Of a stretch of DNA of 15,941 bases, positions 1 through 7,693 are shown one piece after another; within the stretch, counting starts at the first letter, position 1, and the number at the start of each line of letters is the position of its first letter. The notes under the pieces were generated by a model. It was not told the origin of the DNA. It did no database searches and saw nothing but the letters and a program-made list of their open reading frames with translations. The stretch is taken from positions 1 to 15,941 of the forward strand of contig JAUUZV010000033.1 in the NCBI GenBank assembly GCA_030592085.1, read 5' to 3'. Both the position numbers and the translations under genes were made by a program. This stretch comes from Clostridia bacterium (GTDB taxonomy: Bacteria > Bacillota > Clostridia > DUPQ01).

Positions 1-1
1 A

Positions 2-70
2 TTATATGATAAAATAGCCACGAGAGAAGTCCTCCAATTATTGATTTTGTACTTGTTAGAATTTTATTAA
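2..70 (+). CDS. Possible C-terminal tail of an upstream gene (partial)
   Basis: The frame beginning at base 2 is open from the window edge to a TAA at 68-70. It gives 22 codons rich in Leu, Ile and Tyr, while the other two forward frames stop within the first 15 bases. This would fit the end of a co-directional gene, but 22 codons is too short to show coding and I recognise no family. It may equally be non-coding. Confidence 0.2.
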   Translation, partial: LYDKIATREVLQLLILYLLEFY

Positions 71-141
71 ATTAATTATATGGGATTTCTCTTTCTATGT
101 ATATCCCAAAACCATTTTACACTATCAACTATGGTGACTTA

Positions 142-170
142 TTGAAAAAAAACAGTAAACATAGTATACT
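142..170 (+). promoter_or_regulatory. Candidate promoter P1 (TTGAAA-17-TATACT)
   Basis: A -35-like TTGAAA at 142-147 lies 17 bases before a -10-like TATACT at 165-170, each one base from the sigma-70/sigma-A consensus. Transcription would start near 177, leaving a leader of about 100 bases before the first gene. It is the best consensus match in the upstream region and the natural candidate for driving the operon. Confidence 0.5.
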
Positions 171-218
171 AAATCTAGTAAAAGTCCGACATTATTTATA
201 TGACATAGAAAATACTAA

Positions 219-247
219 TTGACTAGAATGTAAATAATTTTTACATT
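219..247 (+). promoter_or_regulatory. Candidate promoter P2 (TTGACT-17-TACATT)
   Basis: TTGACT at 219-224 is 17 bases from TACATT at 242-247. The -35 is one base off consensus and the -10 is two off. The spacer and -10 box lie inside the palindrome at 224-250, so a protein bound there would block this promoter. Transcription would begin about 25 bases before the ATG at 281. P2 may act with P1 as a tandem promoter. Confidence 0.42.
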
Positions 248-250
248 CTA
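224..250. promoter_or_regulatory. Perfect 27-bp palindrome (operator or hairpin)
   Basis: TAGAATGTAAA at 224-234 is the exact reverse complement of TTTACATTCTA at 240-250, with a 5-base centre at 235-239. The 11-bp arms are seen directly. Its position over the spacer and -10 of P2 suggests an operator. In RNA starting at P1 it would form an AT-rich hairpin, but it has no GC-rich stem or clean U run, so it is a poor intrinsic terminator. Confidence 0.6.
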
Positions 251-280
251 TTTATAAATTATATACAATAAGAGGGCGTT

Positions 281-853
281 ATGAGAAGTGATGCAATTAT
301 ACTAGCGGCAGGGTATTCAAGCCGTACAGATGTTAATAAACTAACACTAAATATTAATCAATATTCAATTTTAGCGAGAACAATTGAAACTTTTTATCCA
401 TCATGTGAAAAAATAATTGTTGTTGGCGGTCATTACTATGCTGATATAAAAGAAATTGTAAAAAAATACAGTAAAGTACTTTTAGTTAAAAATGAACAAT
501 ATCATTTAGGAATGTTTAGCTCAGTAAAAAGAGGAGTAGCTGAGGTAAAACATGATTTTTTCATCACTCCAGGAGATTATCCTTTGATTAAATCATCAAC
601 TTGTGATTTATTGAAAAAAGGAGATAAAGACATATCAGTACCCATATATAATCAAAGAAAAGGGCATCCTATATTTCTTAAAAAAAAACTTATTCCTCGT
701 TTACTAGAAGAACCTATTACCTCAAATCTAAAACTATTTCGTGACAAACAACAAGTTGCTTATATTGATGTAAAAGATGAAGGTGTTTTAATAGATATAG
801 ATACAATGGACGACTACTTAATCATAAAAAAAAGAATAGAGGGAGATGTATAA
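281..853 (+). CDS. MocA/YgfJ-type molybdenum cofactor cytidylyltransferase
   Basis: This 190-residue cytoplasmic nucleotidyltransferase probably joins CMP from CTP to molybdopterin, making the dinucleotide cofactor used by xanthine-dehydrogenase-family enzymes. The N-terminal nucleotide-binding loop is LAAGYSSR (8-15) with a following Lys20. GMFSSVKRG lies at 77-85 and the metal-binding PGDYPLI at 97-103. GHP at 128-130 and DIDTMDDY at 172-179 are typical of the MocA/YgfJ branch rather than MobA. The usual Met-Gly after the loop Arg is Thr-Asp here, a small deviation. The length fits the family. AGAGGG at 271-276 precedes the ATG by 4 bases. It is the first gene of the operon and sits directly before hydroxylase A, as expected for a dedicated maturation factor. 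The family is clear; CMP specificity is inferred. Confidence 0.85.
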   Translation: MRSDAIILAAGYSSRTDVNKLTLNINQYSILARTIETFYPSCEKIIVVGGHYYADIKEIVKKYSKVLLVKNEQYHLGMFSSVKRGVAEVKHDFFITPGDYPLIKSSTCDLLKKGDKDISVPIYNQRKGHPIFLKKKLIPRLLEEPITSNLKLFRDKQQVAYIDVKDEGVLIDIDTMDDYLIIKKRIEGDV

Positions 854-856
854 AAA

Positions 857-1651
857 GTGAAAATAAATAATTATCATAAAGTTAACACTTTAGATGAAGC
901 ATATGCACTATTAACTAGCGATAAAAGTTCAAGTATTATTGCAGGTGGAGCATGGTTGAAATTTTCTAAAAAAACAATTGAAAATGCAATTGATTTATCT
1001 AATCTTAATTTGGACCAAATTGTTGAAACAAAAGAAGCGTTTGAAATAGGGTGTATGACAACACTAAGACAAGTTGAAGTAAATAAATCATTAATGACTT
1101 TTTGTAATGGTGTTATTACTAAAAGTATTAATGAAATAATGGGAGTTCAAATTAGAAATATTGCTACAATTGGTGGAACTGTTTCTGGAAAATATGGTTT
1201 TTCTGATTTAATAACACCTTTATTAGTACTAGATACGAAATTGCAGTTTTATAAAAATGGAATAATTACTCTTGAAGAGTTTTTAAATTCAAAAGATTTT
1301 AAAAATGATATTTTAGTAAAAATTATTATTAGTAAAAAGATTGGTAAAGCTAAATTTATTTCCATGAAAAAAACAAGTAATGATTTTTCAGTTATTAATA
1401 CTGCAGTTTTCAAAAACAAAGAAGAATGTAAAATAGCTGTAGGTGCTAGACCTAATGGCGCACTACTTGCAATAAAAGCAATGGAGTTCCTTGATAATAA
1501 TAAAACTTATTCAGAAGAAGTTATTAACGAATGTGCTAGTATTGCATCAAAAGAAATACCCTTTGGTTCTAATATTAGAGGTTCGAAGGAATACAGAATT
1601 GAATTGTGTAGAGTATTAATTAAGCGTGGTTTACAGGAGGTGCTTAAATGA
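857..1651 (+). CDS. Molybdenum hydroxylase A, FAD-binding subunit (YgfM-like)
   Basis: This 264-residue protein is the FAD-binding subunit that passes electrons from the 2Fe-2S subunit to the final acceptor. It has the PCMH-type FAD fold: a first pyrophosphate loop AGGAWL (29-34, usually AGGTDL) and a second, TIGGTVSGKYGFSD, at 104-117. The second loop differs from the IGGNIANASPAGD of classical XdhB and resembles my recollection of E. coli YgfM, which is also about 260 residues. The start is GTG at 857, three bases after the MocA stop, with GGGAG at 841-845 upstream. It overlaps the next gene by 4 bases (ATGA). Family assignment is firm; closeness to YgfM rests on length, loop type and neighbours. 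Confidence 0.85.
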   Translation: MKINNYHKVNTLDEAYALLTSDKSSSIIAGGAWLKFSKKTIENAIDLSNLNLDQIVETKEAFEIGCMTTLRQVEVNKSLMTFCNGVITKSINEIMGVQIRNIATIGGTVSGKYGFSDLITPLLVLDTKLQFYKNGIITLEEFLNSKDFKNDILVKIIISKKIGKAKFISMKKTSNDFSVINTAVFKNKEECKIAVGARPNGALLAIKAMEFLDNNKTYSEEVINECASIASKEIPFGSNIRGSKEYRIELCRVLIKRGLQEVLK

Positions 1652-2100
1652 AGGTACAATTAACTATTAATGGATATAAAAAAGAGATTGAAGTTAAACC
1701 TGATGAGTATTTATTAGACACTCTACGTAATAGTAATTATTTAAGTGTTAAACGAGGATGTGATTCATCATCATGTGGAGTATGTACTGTGCTTCTAGAT
1801 GGAAAACCAATCGCTTCTTGTAGTTATTTATCTGTAAAAGCTGAAGGACATGAAATAACAACTGCAGAAGGTATACAAAAAGAAGCTGCTCAAATTTCAG
1901 CATATTTTGGTGATGAAGGTGCTGATCAATGTGGTTTTTGTAATCCTGCATTAGCACTAACAATATATGCAATGAAAAGAGAATTAAGTGATCCTACTGA
2001 TGAAGAAATAAGAGATTACTTGGTTGGTAATTTATGTAGATGTTCAGGATATGTGGGACAACAAAGAGCAATTAGAGCATATTTGGAGGATACATTATGA
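1648..2100 (+). CDS. Molybdenum hydroxylase A, 2Fe-2S subunit
   Basis: This 150-residue electron-transfer subunit carries two [2Fe-2S] clusters between the molybdenum centre and FAD. The plant-ferredoxin-like N-terminal domain has Cys38, Cys43, Cys46 and Cys58. The C-terminal helical domain has Cys95 and Cys98 (CGFCNP) and Cys130 and Cys132 (NLCRCSGY). All eight ligands are present and the length is normal. AGGAGG at 1635-1640 lies 7 bases before the ATG. The start overlaps the FAD-subunit stop as ATGA, and the stop overlaps the Mo-subunit start in the same way, so translation of the three subunits is probably coupled. Confidence 0.95.
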   Translation: MKVQLTINGYKKEIEVKPDEYLLDTLRNSNYLSVKRGCDSSSCGVCTVLLDGKPIASCSYLSVKAEGHEITTAEGIQKEAAQISAYFGDEGADQCGFCNPALALTIYAMKRELSDPTDEEIRDYLVGNLCRCSGYVGQQRAIRAYLEDTL

Positions 2101-4427
2101 AAAATGTTAACCGTGGACTTCCATCAATAGATGGAAAAGGTTTAATGATGGGTAAACCTGCTTACACAGATGATTTAGCAGAACCTAATTCTCTAATTAT
2201 TAAAGTGTTGAGAAGTCCCCATCCTTTTGCTAAAATAAAAAAAATTGACACAAAAATAGCCAGTGAAGTTAATGGTGTGGAATGCGTTCTTACATATAAA
2301 GATTTTAGCAGAATTCCAGTTACTAGAGCAGGGCAAGGTTATCCAGAACCTTCACCACATGATAAATTTGTTTTAGATAATTATGTAAGACATATTGGTG
2401 ATGAAGTAGCGATAGTTGCTGCTGTTGACTTAATAACAGCCCAAAAAGCTATAAAACTTATAGAAGTAGAATATGAAGTGTTAGAACCAATACTTGATTT
2501 TGAAGACGCCTATAATAATAAAATAATAATACATGATGAACCTGAAATTCATGAAATGTTTCCAATTGGATTTGAACCTAAAAAAAATATAGCTGCAGCT
2601 TATGATATGCATGTTGGAAATGTTGATGAAACACTAAAAAACTGTGATGTAGTTTTAGAGACTTCATTTTATTCTCAAGCACAAGCACATGTAATGATGG
2701 AACCTCATACAGCTAATGCTAGGATAGATTGTTATGGACGTTTAGTAATTTACTCTTCAACACAAACACCTTATCATGTAAGACGAATTATTTCACAAGC
2801 ATTAGATTATCCGTTAAGTAAAATAAGAGTTATAAAACCAAGAGTAGGTGGAGGATTTGGTGGGAAACAATGTATACATGGAGAATTCTTTGTTTCAGCT
2901 GTTACCTTAAGAACTGGGAAACCTTCTAAATTAGTTTATACACGAAAAGAAGTTTTTGAATCAAGCTTCTCACGACATCCAATGAGATTTGATGTAAAAC
3001 TTGGTGCTACAAAAGATGGAATACTTAAAGGTATAGATGTTAATGTTTTGTCTGATACAGGTGCATATGGTGAACATGCATTAACAGTATTTATGGTAGC
3101 AGGTGCAAAAGTTCTACCATTATATAATAAAGTTGATTCAGTTAGATTTGGTGGAAAAGTTGTTTACACTAATCATACCCCAGCAGGTGCATTTAGAGGG
3201 TACGGAGCTATTCAAGGAAATTATGCATTAGAATCTGCCATAGATATGATGTGTGAAAAATTAGTAATAGATCCAATAACATTTAGAGAAAAAAATATGA
3301 TTAAAGAGGGAGAAACCTCTCCAATATTTAAAATAATGGGTGAAGGAACTGAAGGCATTGAAATGAGTGTTGAAAGTTGCAAATTAGAATATTGTGTTAA
3401 ACGAGGACGCGAGCTTATTAACTGGAAAGAAAAATATCCATTTGTAAAAGGTAAAAGCAGTAAGGTAAGAGGAGTGGGTATGGCAATTGCTATGCAAGGG
3501 TCTGGTATTCCATATATTGATATGGCTTCAGCAATGATTAAATTAAATGATGATGGTTTCTATAATTTAATAATTGGCGCTACAGATATTGGACAAGGTA
3601 GTGATACAATTTTAGCTCAAATAGCTGCTGAAGTATTAGAAACAGATTTAGATAAAATGATTGTATATTCTTCTGATACTGATTTAGCACCATTTGACTG
3701 TGGAGCATATGCTTCAAGTACTACATATGTATCTGGTAATGCTGTTGTGAAAGCTGCTAAAAATATGCGTAAAATGCTTATAAAAGAAGGAGCAAGATCA
3801 TTAGGTGTAAAAGAAGAAGAAATTATATTTGATGGAAAGTTATTTCAAACTGAAGATGAAAAGAAAAGCATCACATTAAGTGATTTATCAAATCATCTGT
3901 TTTATAGTGAAGATCAACAACAACTGGTTGCAACCAATTCATATGTTGGAACTAAATCACCACCTCCGTTTATGGCAGGATATGTTGAAGTTGAGGTTGA
4001 TACAGAAACTGGAGTAGTCAAAGTTTTAGATTATATAGCTGTTGTTGACTGTGGTACTACAATTAATCCATTACTTGCATTAGGACAGGTTGAAGGTGCA
4101 CTAGCACAAGGTATTGGTATGACTTTATATGAAGAAGTTTTATACAATCAAAGAGGTGGGTTAATATCAAATAACTTAATGACATATAGAATTCCCACTA
4201 GAAAAGAAATTACAAACATGAATGTTGAATTTGCTGATAGTTATGAGGAATCAGGACCATACGGAGCAAAATCAGTTGGAGAAATCGGAATAGATACCCC
4301 ACCTGCTGCTATTTGTAATGCAATCTATAATGCTGTAGGAGTAAGAATACAATCGCTACCAGTTACAGCTGAAAATGTACTAATGGGAATATTAAAAAAC
4401 AAGGAGAAGAGAAATGAAAAACAATAA
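2097..4427 (+). CDS. Molybdenum hydroxylase A, Mo-binding catalytic subunit (xanthine dehydrogenase family)
   Basis: This 776-residue catalytic subunit should hydroxylate a purine or other N-heterocycle using water, in complex with the two preceding subunits. The N-terminal aldehyde-oxidase/xanthine-dehydrogenase a/b hammerhead covers roughly residues 10-130 and the Mo-binding domain follows. Motifs seen are STQTPYH (221-227), GGFGGKQ (252-258), AFRGYG (365-370), IGQGSD in the central part, and GAKSVGE ending in the probable general base Glu729. Arg367 matches the substrate Arg of xanthine oxidase. The position equivalent to its second substrate residue, Glu802 in the bovine enzyme, is Gln258. 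The length is normal. GGAGGA at 2085-2090 sets the ATG start. Candidate roles are a purine hydroxylase or an XdhD-like enzyme. No selenocysteine codon is needed, because selenium in these enzymes, when used, is a cofactor ligand. Confidence 0.9.
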   Translation: MKNVNRGLPSIDGKGLMMGKPAYTDDLAEPNSLIIKVLRSPHPFAKIKKIDTKIASEVNGVECVLTYKDFSRIPVTRAGQGYPEPSPHDKFVLDNYVRHIGDEVAIVAAVDLITAQKAIKLIEVEYEVLEPILDFEDAYNNKIIIHDEPEIHEMFPIGFEPKKNIAAAYDMHVGNVDETLKNCDVVLETSFYSQAQAHVMMEPHTANARIDCYGRLVIYSSTQTPYHVRRIISQALDYPLSKIRVIKPRVGGGFGGKQCIHGEFFVSAVTLRTGKPSKLVYTRKEVFESSFSRHPMRFDVKLGATKDGILKGIDVNVLSDTGAYGEHALTVFMVAGAKVLPLYNKVDSVRFGGKVVYTNHTPAGAFRGYGAIQGNYALESAIDMMCEKLVIDPITFREKNMIKEGETSPIFKIMGEGTEGIEMSVESCKLEYCVKRGRELINWKEKYPFVKGKSSKVRGVGMAIAMQGSGIPYIDMASAMIKLNDDGFYNLIIGATDIGQGSDTILAQIAAEVLETDLDKMIVYSSDTDLAPFDCGAYASSTTYVSGNAVVKAAKNMRKMLIKEGARSLGVKEEEIIFDGKLFQTEDEKKSITLSDLSNHLFYSEDQQQLVATNSYVGTKSPPPFMAGYVEVEVDTETGVVKVLDYIAVVDCGTTINPLLALGQVEGALAQGIGMTLYEEVLYNQRGGLISNNLMTYRIPTRKEITNMNVEFADSYEESGPYGAKSVGEIGIDTPPAAICNAIYNAVGVRIQSLPVTAENVLMGILKNKEKRNEKQ

Positions 4428-5049
4428 ACTAATTATGTTAATTGCAAAAATAATTTTTTATGGAGCAATATGGGGAATTGTTGAAGCAACATTAGGATAC
4501 CTATTACATTTTGCGCCACCTACAGTTGCTGGGCTTATTATGTTTCCAATTGCTACCTTTATTCTTATAAAAGCATATAAATCAACTGGATCTAGGTCTT
4601 CTTTATTATTTATTGGAGTTATAGCTGCGTCAATTAAAGCTGTGGATTTCTTGTTACCGGGAATGATGGTATTTAAAACCATTAATCCCATGATATCTAT
4701 TATACTTGAGTCCCTTGTAGTATTTGTGGCATTACCAATATTAAGTAGTCAAAAAAATACAAAAAGACTTATTGGAAGCATTGCTACTAGTATCACTTGG
4801 AGAGCAGGATTTGTATTATATATGCTGATTCAATATCTAATAACAAAATATGCAACAATTTATATTACCTCTCCAACTTATTCACTTAGTTTTATAATTA
4901 TTAGTGGACTTATGGGAGGAGTACTATTAATGGGTGTTTTATGGTTTGAAAGATCATTTAAGAAAACTGTGTTTAGTAGAATACAATTTAAACCTGTATA
5001 TGCAATATTAACACTAACACTTGCATTAGGCATTCAATATTTAATCTAG
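4414..5049 (+). CDS. Polytopic inner-membrane protein of unknown function
   Basis: This 211-residue, strongly hydrophobic protein has about six or seven predicted membrane spans, near residues 7-33, 36-54, 63-82, 92-110, 128-146, 155-177 and 195-211, and no cleavable signal. The first span holds a polar GIVEATLG (21-28) followed by His32. SIKAVDF (73-79) and TWRAGF (128-133) add charged residues in or near the membrane, which suggests a ligand site. Size and topology recall the substrate-binding S components of ECF vitamin transporters, but I cannot assign the family. AAGGAG at 4401-4406 is 7 bases before the ATG, and the gene overlaps the Mo subunit by 14 bases. Its position between a molybdenum hydroxylase and its accessory gene makes purine, molybdate-related or cofactor-related uptake plausible. 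This is inference only. Confidence 0.6.
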   Translation: MKNNKLIMLIAKIIFYGAIWGIVEATLGYLLHFAPPTVAGLIMFPIATFILIKAYKSTGSRSSLLFIGVIAASIKAVDFLLPGMMVFKTINPMISIILESLVVFVALPILSSQKNTKRLIGSIATSITWRAGFVLYMLIQYLITKYATIYITSPTYSLSFIIISGLMGGVLLMGVLWFERSFKKTVFSRIQFKPVYAILTLTLALGIQYLI

Positions 5050-5072
5050 AAGTAAATGAAAGACGTGAAAAA

Positions 5073-5879
5073 GTGAAAGACATATTTGATGAATTACTAC
5101 TTTGTAAAAATGAAGGAATACCTTGTATATTAGTTACAGTAGTAAAAAAAAATGGTGAATGCCCAGCTACAGTCGGCAAAAAAATGATAGTTCGTGAAAA
5201 TGGCAGTTCATTTGGTACTGTTGGTGGAGGTGCTTTAGAACATTTTGCAATAGAAAAATGTAAAACACTAATTAGTGAACAAAGTAATCTTCTAGAAAAG
5301 TATATATTAAATGAAGGTGAAATAATAAAAGGAACAACTACACTACCAATGGCATGTGGTGGAGTGGTAACTTTGTATTATGATTATATAGGCATAAAAG
5401 CATATGTTTATATTTTTGGCGCAGGACATGTAGGCCAGGCGTTGGCAAATGTACTTAAAACATTAAACTATTATTTAACAGTGGTAGATAGTCGTAAAGA
5501 AATATTTGAAAAATTTAAAAATGCAGATAGAAAAGTACATTCTTCCTTTACTAATTTTATAAAAAAAGAGGGTGTTAAAGAAGGTAGCTATGTTGTGGTT
5601 TGTACACCTTCTCATAAAAATGATTTTAATGTAATTAACCAAATAATTGATTTGAACTTAAAACCTAAATATATGGGGATGTTATGTTCACGAGCAAAAT
5701 TACAAACGTTTTTAAAAGAAATTTCTATGAAGCTAGAAGATTTACCAAACTTTTATTCACCAATAGGATTAGATACAGGAGGAGAATCACCTGAAGAAAT
5801 TGCAATATCAATAGCTTCTGAAATATTAGCTGTCTATTATGATAAAAATGGACATAAACATATGAAAAATGGTGAGTAA
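5073..5879 (+). CDS. XdhC/CoxI-family molybdenum cofactor maturation protein
   Basis: This 268-residue protein is a probable chaperone that binds molybdenum cofactor, promotes its sulfuration (or selenation) and delivers it to the hydroxylases. The N-terminal XdhC/CoxI domain shows VTVVKKNGECPATVGKKM at 21-38 (usual form GSxPR.xGxKM), GTVGGG at 48-53 and MACGG at 93-97. The C-terminal Rossmann domain has GAGHVGQAL at 116-124, and a typical GLDTGGESPEEIA lies near the C terminus. The start is GTG at 5073 with only a weak Shine-Dalgarno; no in-frame ATG lies upstream and the family N-terminus is complete. It should not be confused with the 2Fe-2S subunit also called XdhC in E. coli. Family confidence is high. 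Confidence 0.88.
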   Translation: MKDIFDELLLCKNEGIPCILVTVVKKNGECPATVGKKMIVRENGSSFGTVGGGALEHFAIEKCKTLISEQSNLLEKYILNEGEIIKGTTTLPMACGGVVTLYYDYIGIKAYVYIFGAGHVGQALANVLKTLNYYLTVVDSRKEIFEKFKNADRKVHSSFTNFIKKEGVKEGSYVVVCTPSHKNDFNVINQIIDLNLKPKYMGMLCSRAKLQTFLKEISMKLEDLPNFYSPIGLDTGGESPEEIAISIASEILAVYYDKNGHKHMKNGE

Positions 5880-5884
5880 TAACT

Positions 5885-6361
5885 ATGGTACATATAATAA
5901 TAGGTAAAATTAATAGTGGAAAGACAAGTAAGCTTTTAAAAATATATGATCAATTAAAAACAGGAGATGGTTTTGTTTCCATTAAGAATATGAGTGGCGA
6001 TTTAGTTATTGGATATGATATTATGCAATTATCATCAAAGAAAAAACTTCCTTTTGTTTTACACGTTGAACATGCAACAATTAATTATGAGGTTTGCTGT
6101 AAAATTGGGCCATACAACTTTTCAAAAGCAGCAATTAAACATATGGAAAAAACTATTAAACAATTAATAGAAAATAATGTGACACCTATATTTTTAGACG
6201 AAATTGGACAACTAGAGTTAGATGGAAAATGTTTTAATGATATTCTAATGGAGATGGTTAATAAAGAGATTGAATTATATATAACAGTTAGAGAAGATTT
6301 GGTAAATAAAATTATTAAAAAATATAATATAAAAAGCAGTCATATTATTAGAGAATTTTAA
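5885..6361 (+). CDS. Small P-loop NTPase, THEP1-like
   Basis: This 158-residue soluble protein has a Walker A loop GKINSGKTS at 7-15 and a Walker B segment FLDEIGQLEL at 103-112. DEIG followed by a hydrophobic/acidic stretch is typical of the THEP1/NTPase_1 family of nucleoside-triphosphatases, as is IGPYNF (74-79). It is a little shorter than the usual 175-190 residues. The biological role of the family is poorly known. GGTGAG at 5871-5876 lies 8 bases before the ATG, and the gene begins 5 bases after the XdhC-like gene. This places it with the cofactor-maturation genes, so nucleotide-driven cofactor or selenium handling is a guess. It is not an obvious YqeC homologue. Confidence 0.65.
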   Translation: MVHIIIGKINSGKTSKLLKIYDQLKTGDGFVSIKNMSGDLVIGYDIMQLSSKKKLPFVLHVEHATINYEVCCKIGPYNFSKAAIKHMEKTIKQLIENNVTPIFLDEIGQLELDGKCFNDILMEMVNKEIELYITVREDLVNKIIKKYNIKSSHIIREF

Positions 6362-6380
6362 AAAGAAGGAGAAAATATAT

Positions 6381-7685
6381 TTGTTTGATTTAGCTATTAT
6401 GAATGGCGAATTATATATAGAAGGCAATTATGTTAATAGTAACATTTACATTAGTGATGGTAAAATAAGCAAAATTTCTAAACAGGTACTAAGAAGTAAA
6501 GATGAATATAATGCAATAGGGAAAAAGATTTTTCCAGGGTTTATTGACCCTCATGTTCATTTTGAATTAAAAGGTGGTAAATATACATCAAGCGATGATT
6601 TTTATTCAGGGTCTGTTAGTGCAGCCTATGGTGGAATAACAACTTTTATTGATTTTTTAGATCCAATTTCTACATCAGCTGAATTAGAGAAAGCTTATTT
6701 AAAAAGACGCAAGCTATCTAAAAAAAGTGTAATTGATTATGCTTTTCATGGAACTGTAAAAAACCCTAAAAATCAAGTTGAACAAATTGTTAATGAGCTC
6801 AAAAAACTACATTTTTCTTCAGTAAAATTATTTACAACATATTCTGAATCAAATAGAAGAACGTATGATGAAGAAATTATTAAGTTACTTAAATTTTCAA
6901 AAGAAAAACAATTTATAGTTCTAGCGCATATCGAAAATAATGATTTAATTAATATGAATAGTAAACAAAAAATATGTGACTTACCAATAGCTAGGAGTTC
7001 AAAAGCAGAAACTAGTGAAGCTAAAAAACTTGCACACTATACAAGAAAGTATGACGGCTCTATGTATATGGTTCATGTAAGTAGCGGAAACACAGTAAAA
7101 GCATTAAAAGAAGATTTTAGTGATATAATTAATAGTGATTTTTACATAGAAAGTTGTCCTCATTATTTTACTTATAATAATGATATATATAACAAAGAAG
7201 ATGGAATACTTTATTCAATGGTTCCTCCACTAAGAAGTAAAGAGGAAGTTACACTTTTAAAGGAACTTATTGATAATGTTAATACAATTGGTACTGATCA
7301 TTGCCCATTTACATCAAAGGAAAAGCAAAAAGAAAAATTGTTAGATATTCCAATGGGAATTGGTGGTGTGGAACATTCATTTAATATTATGTATAGTTTA
7401 TTCAAAGAGAAAATCATTGATAAAATGACCATAAATCCTGCGAAAATATTTAATCTTTATCCAAGAAAAGGGATATTAAGTGAAGGCTCTGACGCGGATA
7501 TAGTTATTTACGATCCATTAAAAAATCATACTATTACAAATGATCATTCGCTAAGTGATTATACTGTATATAAGGGTCAAAGCGTAAGTGGCCAAATTGA
7601 ATCAACAATTGTACGTGGAAATTTCATTGTGAAAAAAGGAATATTTATTGGTGGAACGGGTGAGTATTTAAGAGATAGTAGGTGA
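6381..7685 (+). CDS. hyuA: Dihydropyrimidinase/hydantoinase-family cyclic amidohydrolase (HyuA)
   Basis: This 434-residue cytosolic zinc hydrolase opens cyclic amides or ureides such as dihydropyrimidines and hydantoins. The full binuclear metal site is visible: His58 and His60 (DPHVH), bridging Lys149 in SSVKLF, His183 (LAHIE), His232 (MVHVSSG) and Asp306 (GTDHCPF). Tyr154 matches the catalytic Tyr that follows the carboxylated Lys in dihydropyrimidinase. The start is TTG at 6381, 9 bases after AAGGAG at 6366-6371; the next Met would cut into the first strand. The gene is followed by ssnA with almost no gap. In E. coli, hyuA lies in the purine-linked xdh/ygf region. Here the natural substrate is probably a purine-derived ring or ureide rather than a pyrimidine. 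The symbol reflects family and context, not a proven substrate. Confidence 0.85.
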   Translation: MFDLAIMNGELYIEGNYVNSNIYISDGKISKISKQVLRSKDEYNAIGKKIFPGFIDPHVHFELKGGKYTSSDDFYSGSVSAAYGGITTFIDFLDPISTSAELEKAYLKRRKLSKKSVIDYAFHGTVKNPKNQVEQIVNELKKLHFSSVKLFTTYSESNRRTYDEEIIKLLKFSKEKQFIVLAHIENNDLINMNSKQKICDLPIARSSKAETSEAKKLAHYTRKYDGSMYMVHVSSGNTVKALKEDFSDIINSDFYIESCPHYFTYNNDIYNKEDGILYSMVPPLRSKEEVTLLKELIDNVNTIGTDHCPFTSKEKQKEKLLDIPMGIGGVEHSFNIMYSLFKEKIIDKMTINPAKIFNLYPRKGILSEGSDADIVIYDPLKNHTITNDHSLSDYTVYKGQSVSGQIESTIVRGNFIVKKGIFIGGTGEYLRDSR

Positions 7686-7693
7686 AAATGAAA

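Noticed and set aside
81..108. TGGGAT/ATCCCA inverted repeat as a terminator of the upstream gene
   Set aside because: Only 6 bp of stem around a 16-base loop and no following T run, so it is a weak candidate.
181..195. A PurR-box-like AAAGTCCGACATTAT in the leader, which would link the operon to purine repression
   Set aside because: It misses one base of the CCGAAC core and has no second, inverted box nearby, which PurR sites normally need. No purine riboswitch core is seen either.
1748..1972. Minus-strand open frame, with similar ones near 4458, 9650, 10647, 12154, 14611 and 15532
   Set aside because: All lie fully or mostly inside clear + strand genes with intact catalytic motifs, lack family signatures, and are what AT-rich antisense frames produce by chance.
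2847..2870. Gln258 in hydroxylase A read as a sign of an inactive enzyme
   Set aside because: Other members of the superfamily also vary at this position, and the general-base Glu and substrate Arg are intact. It more likely affects substrate choice than activity.
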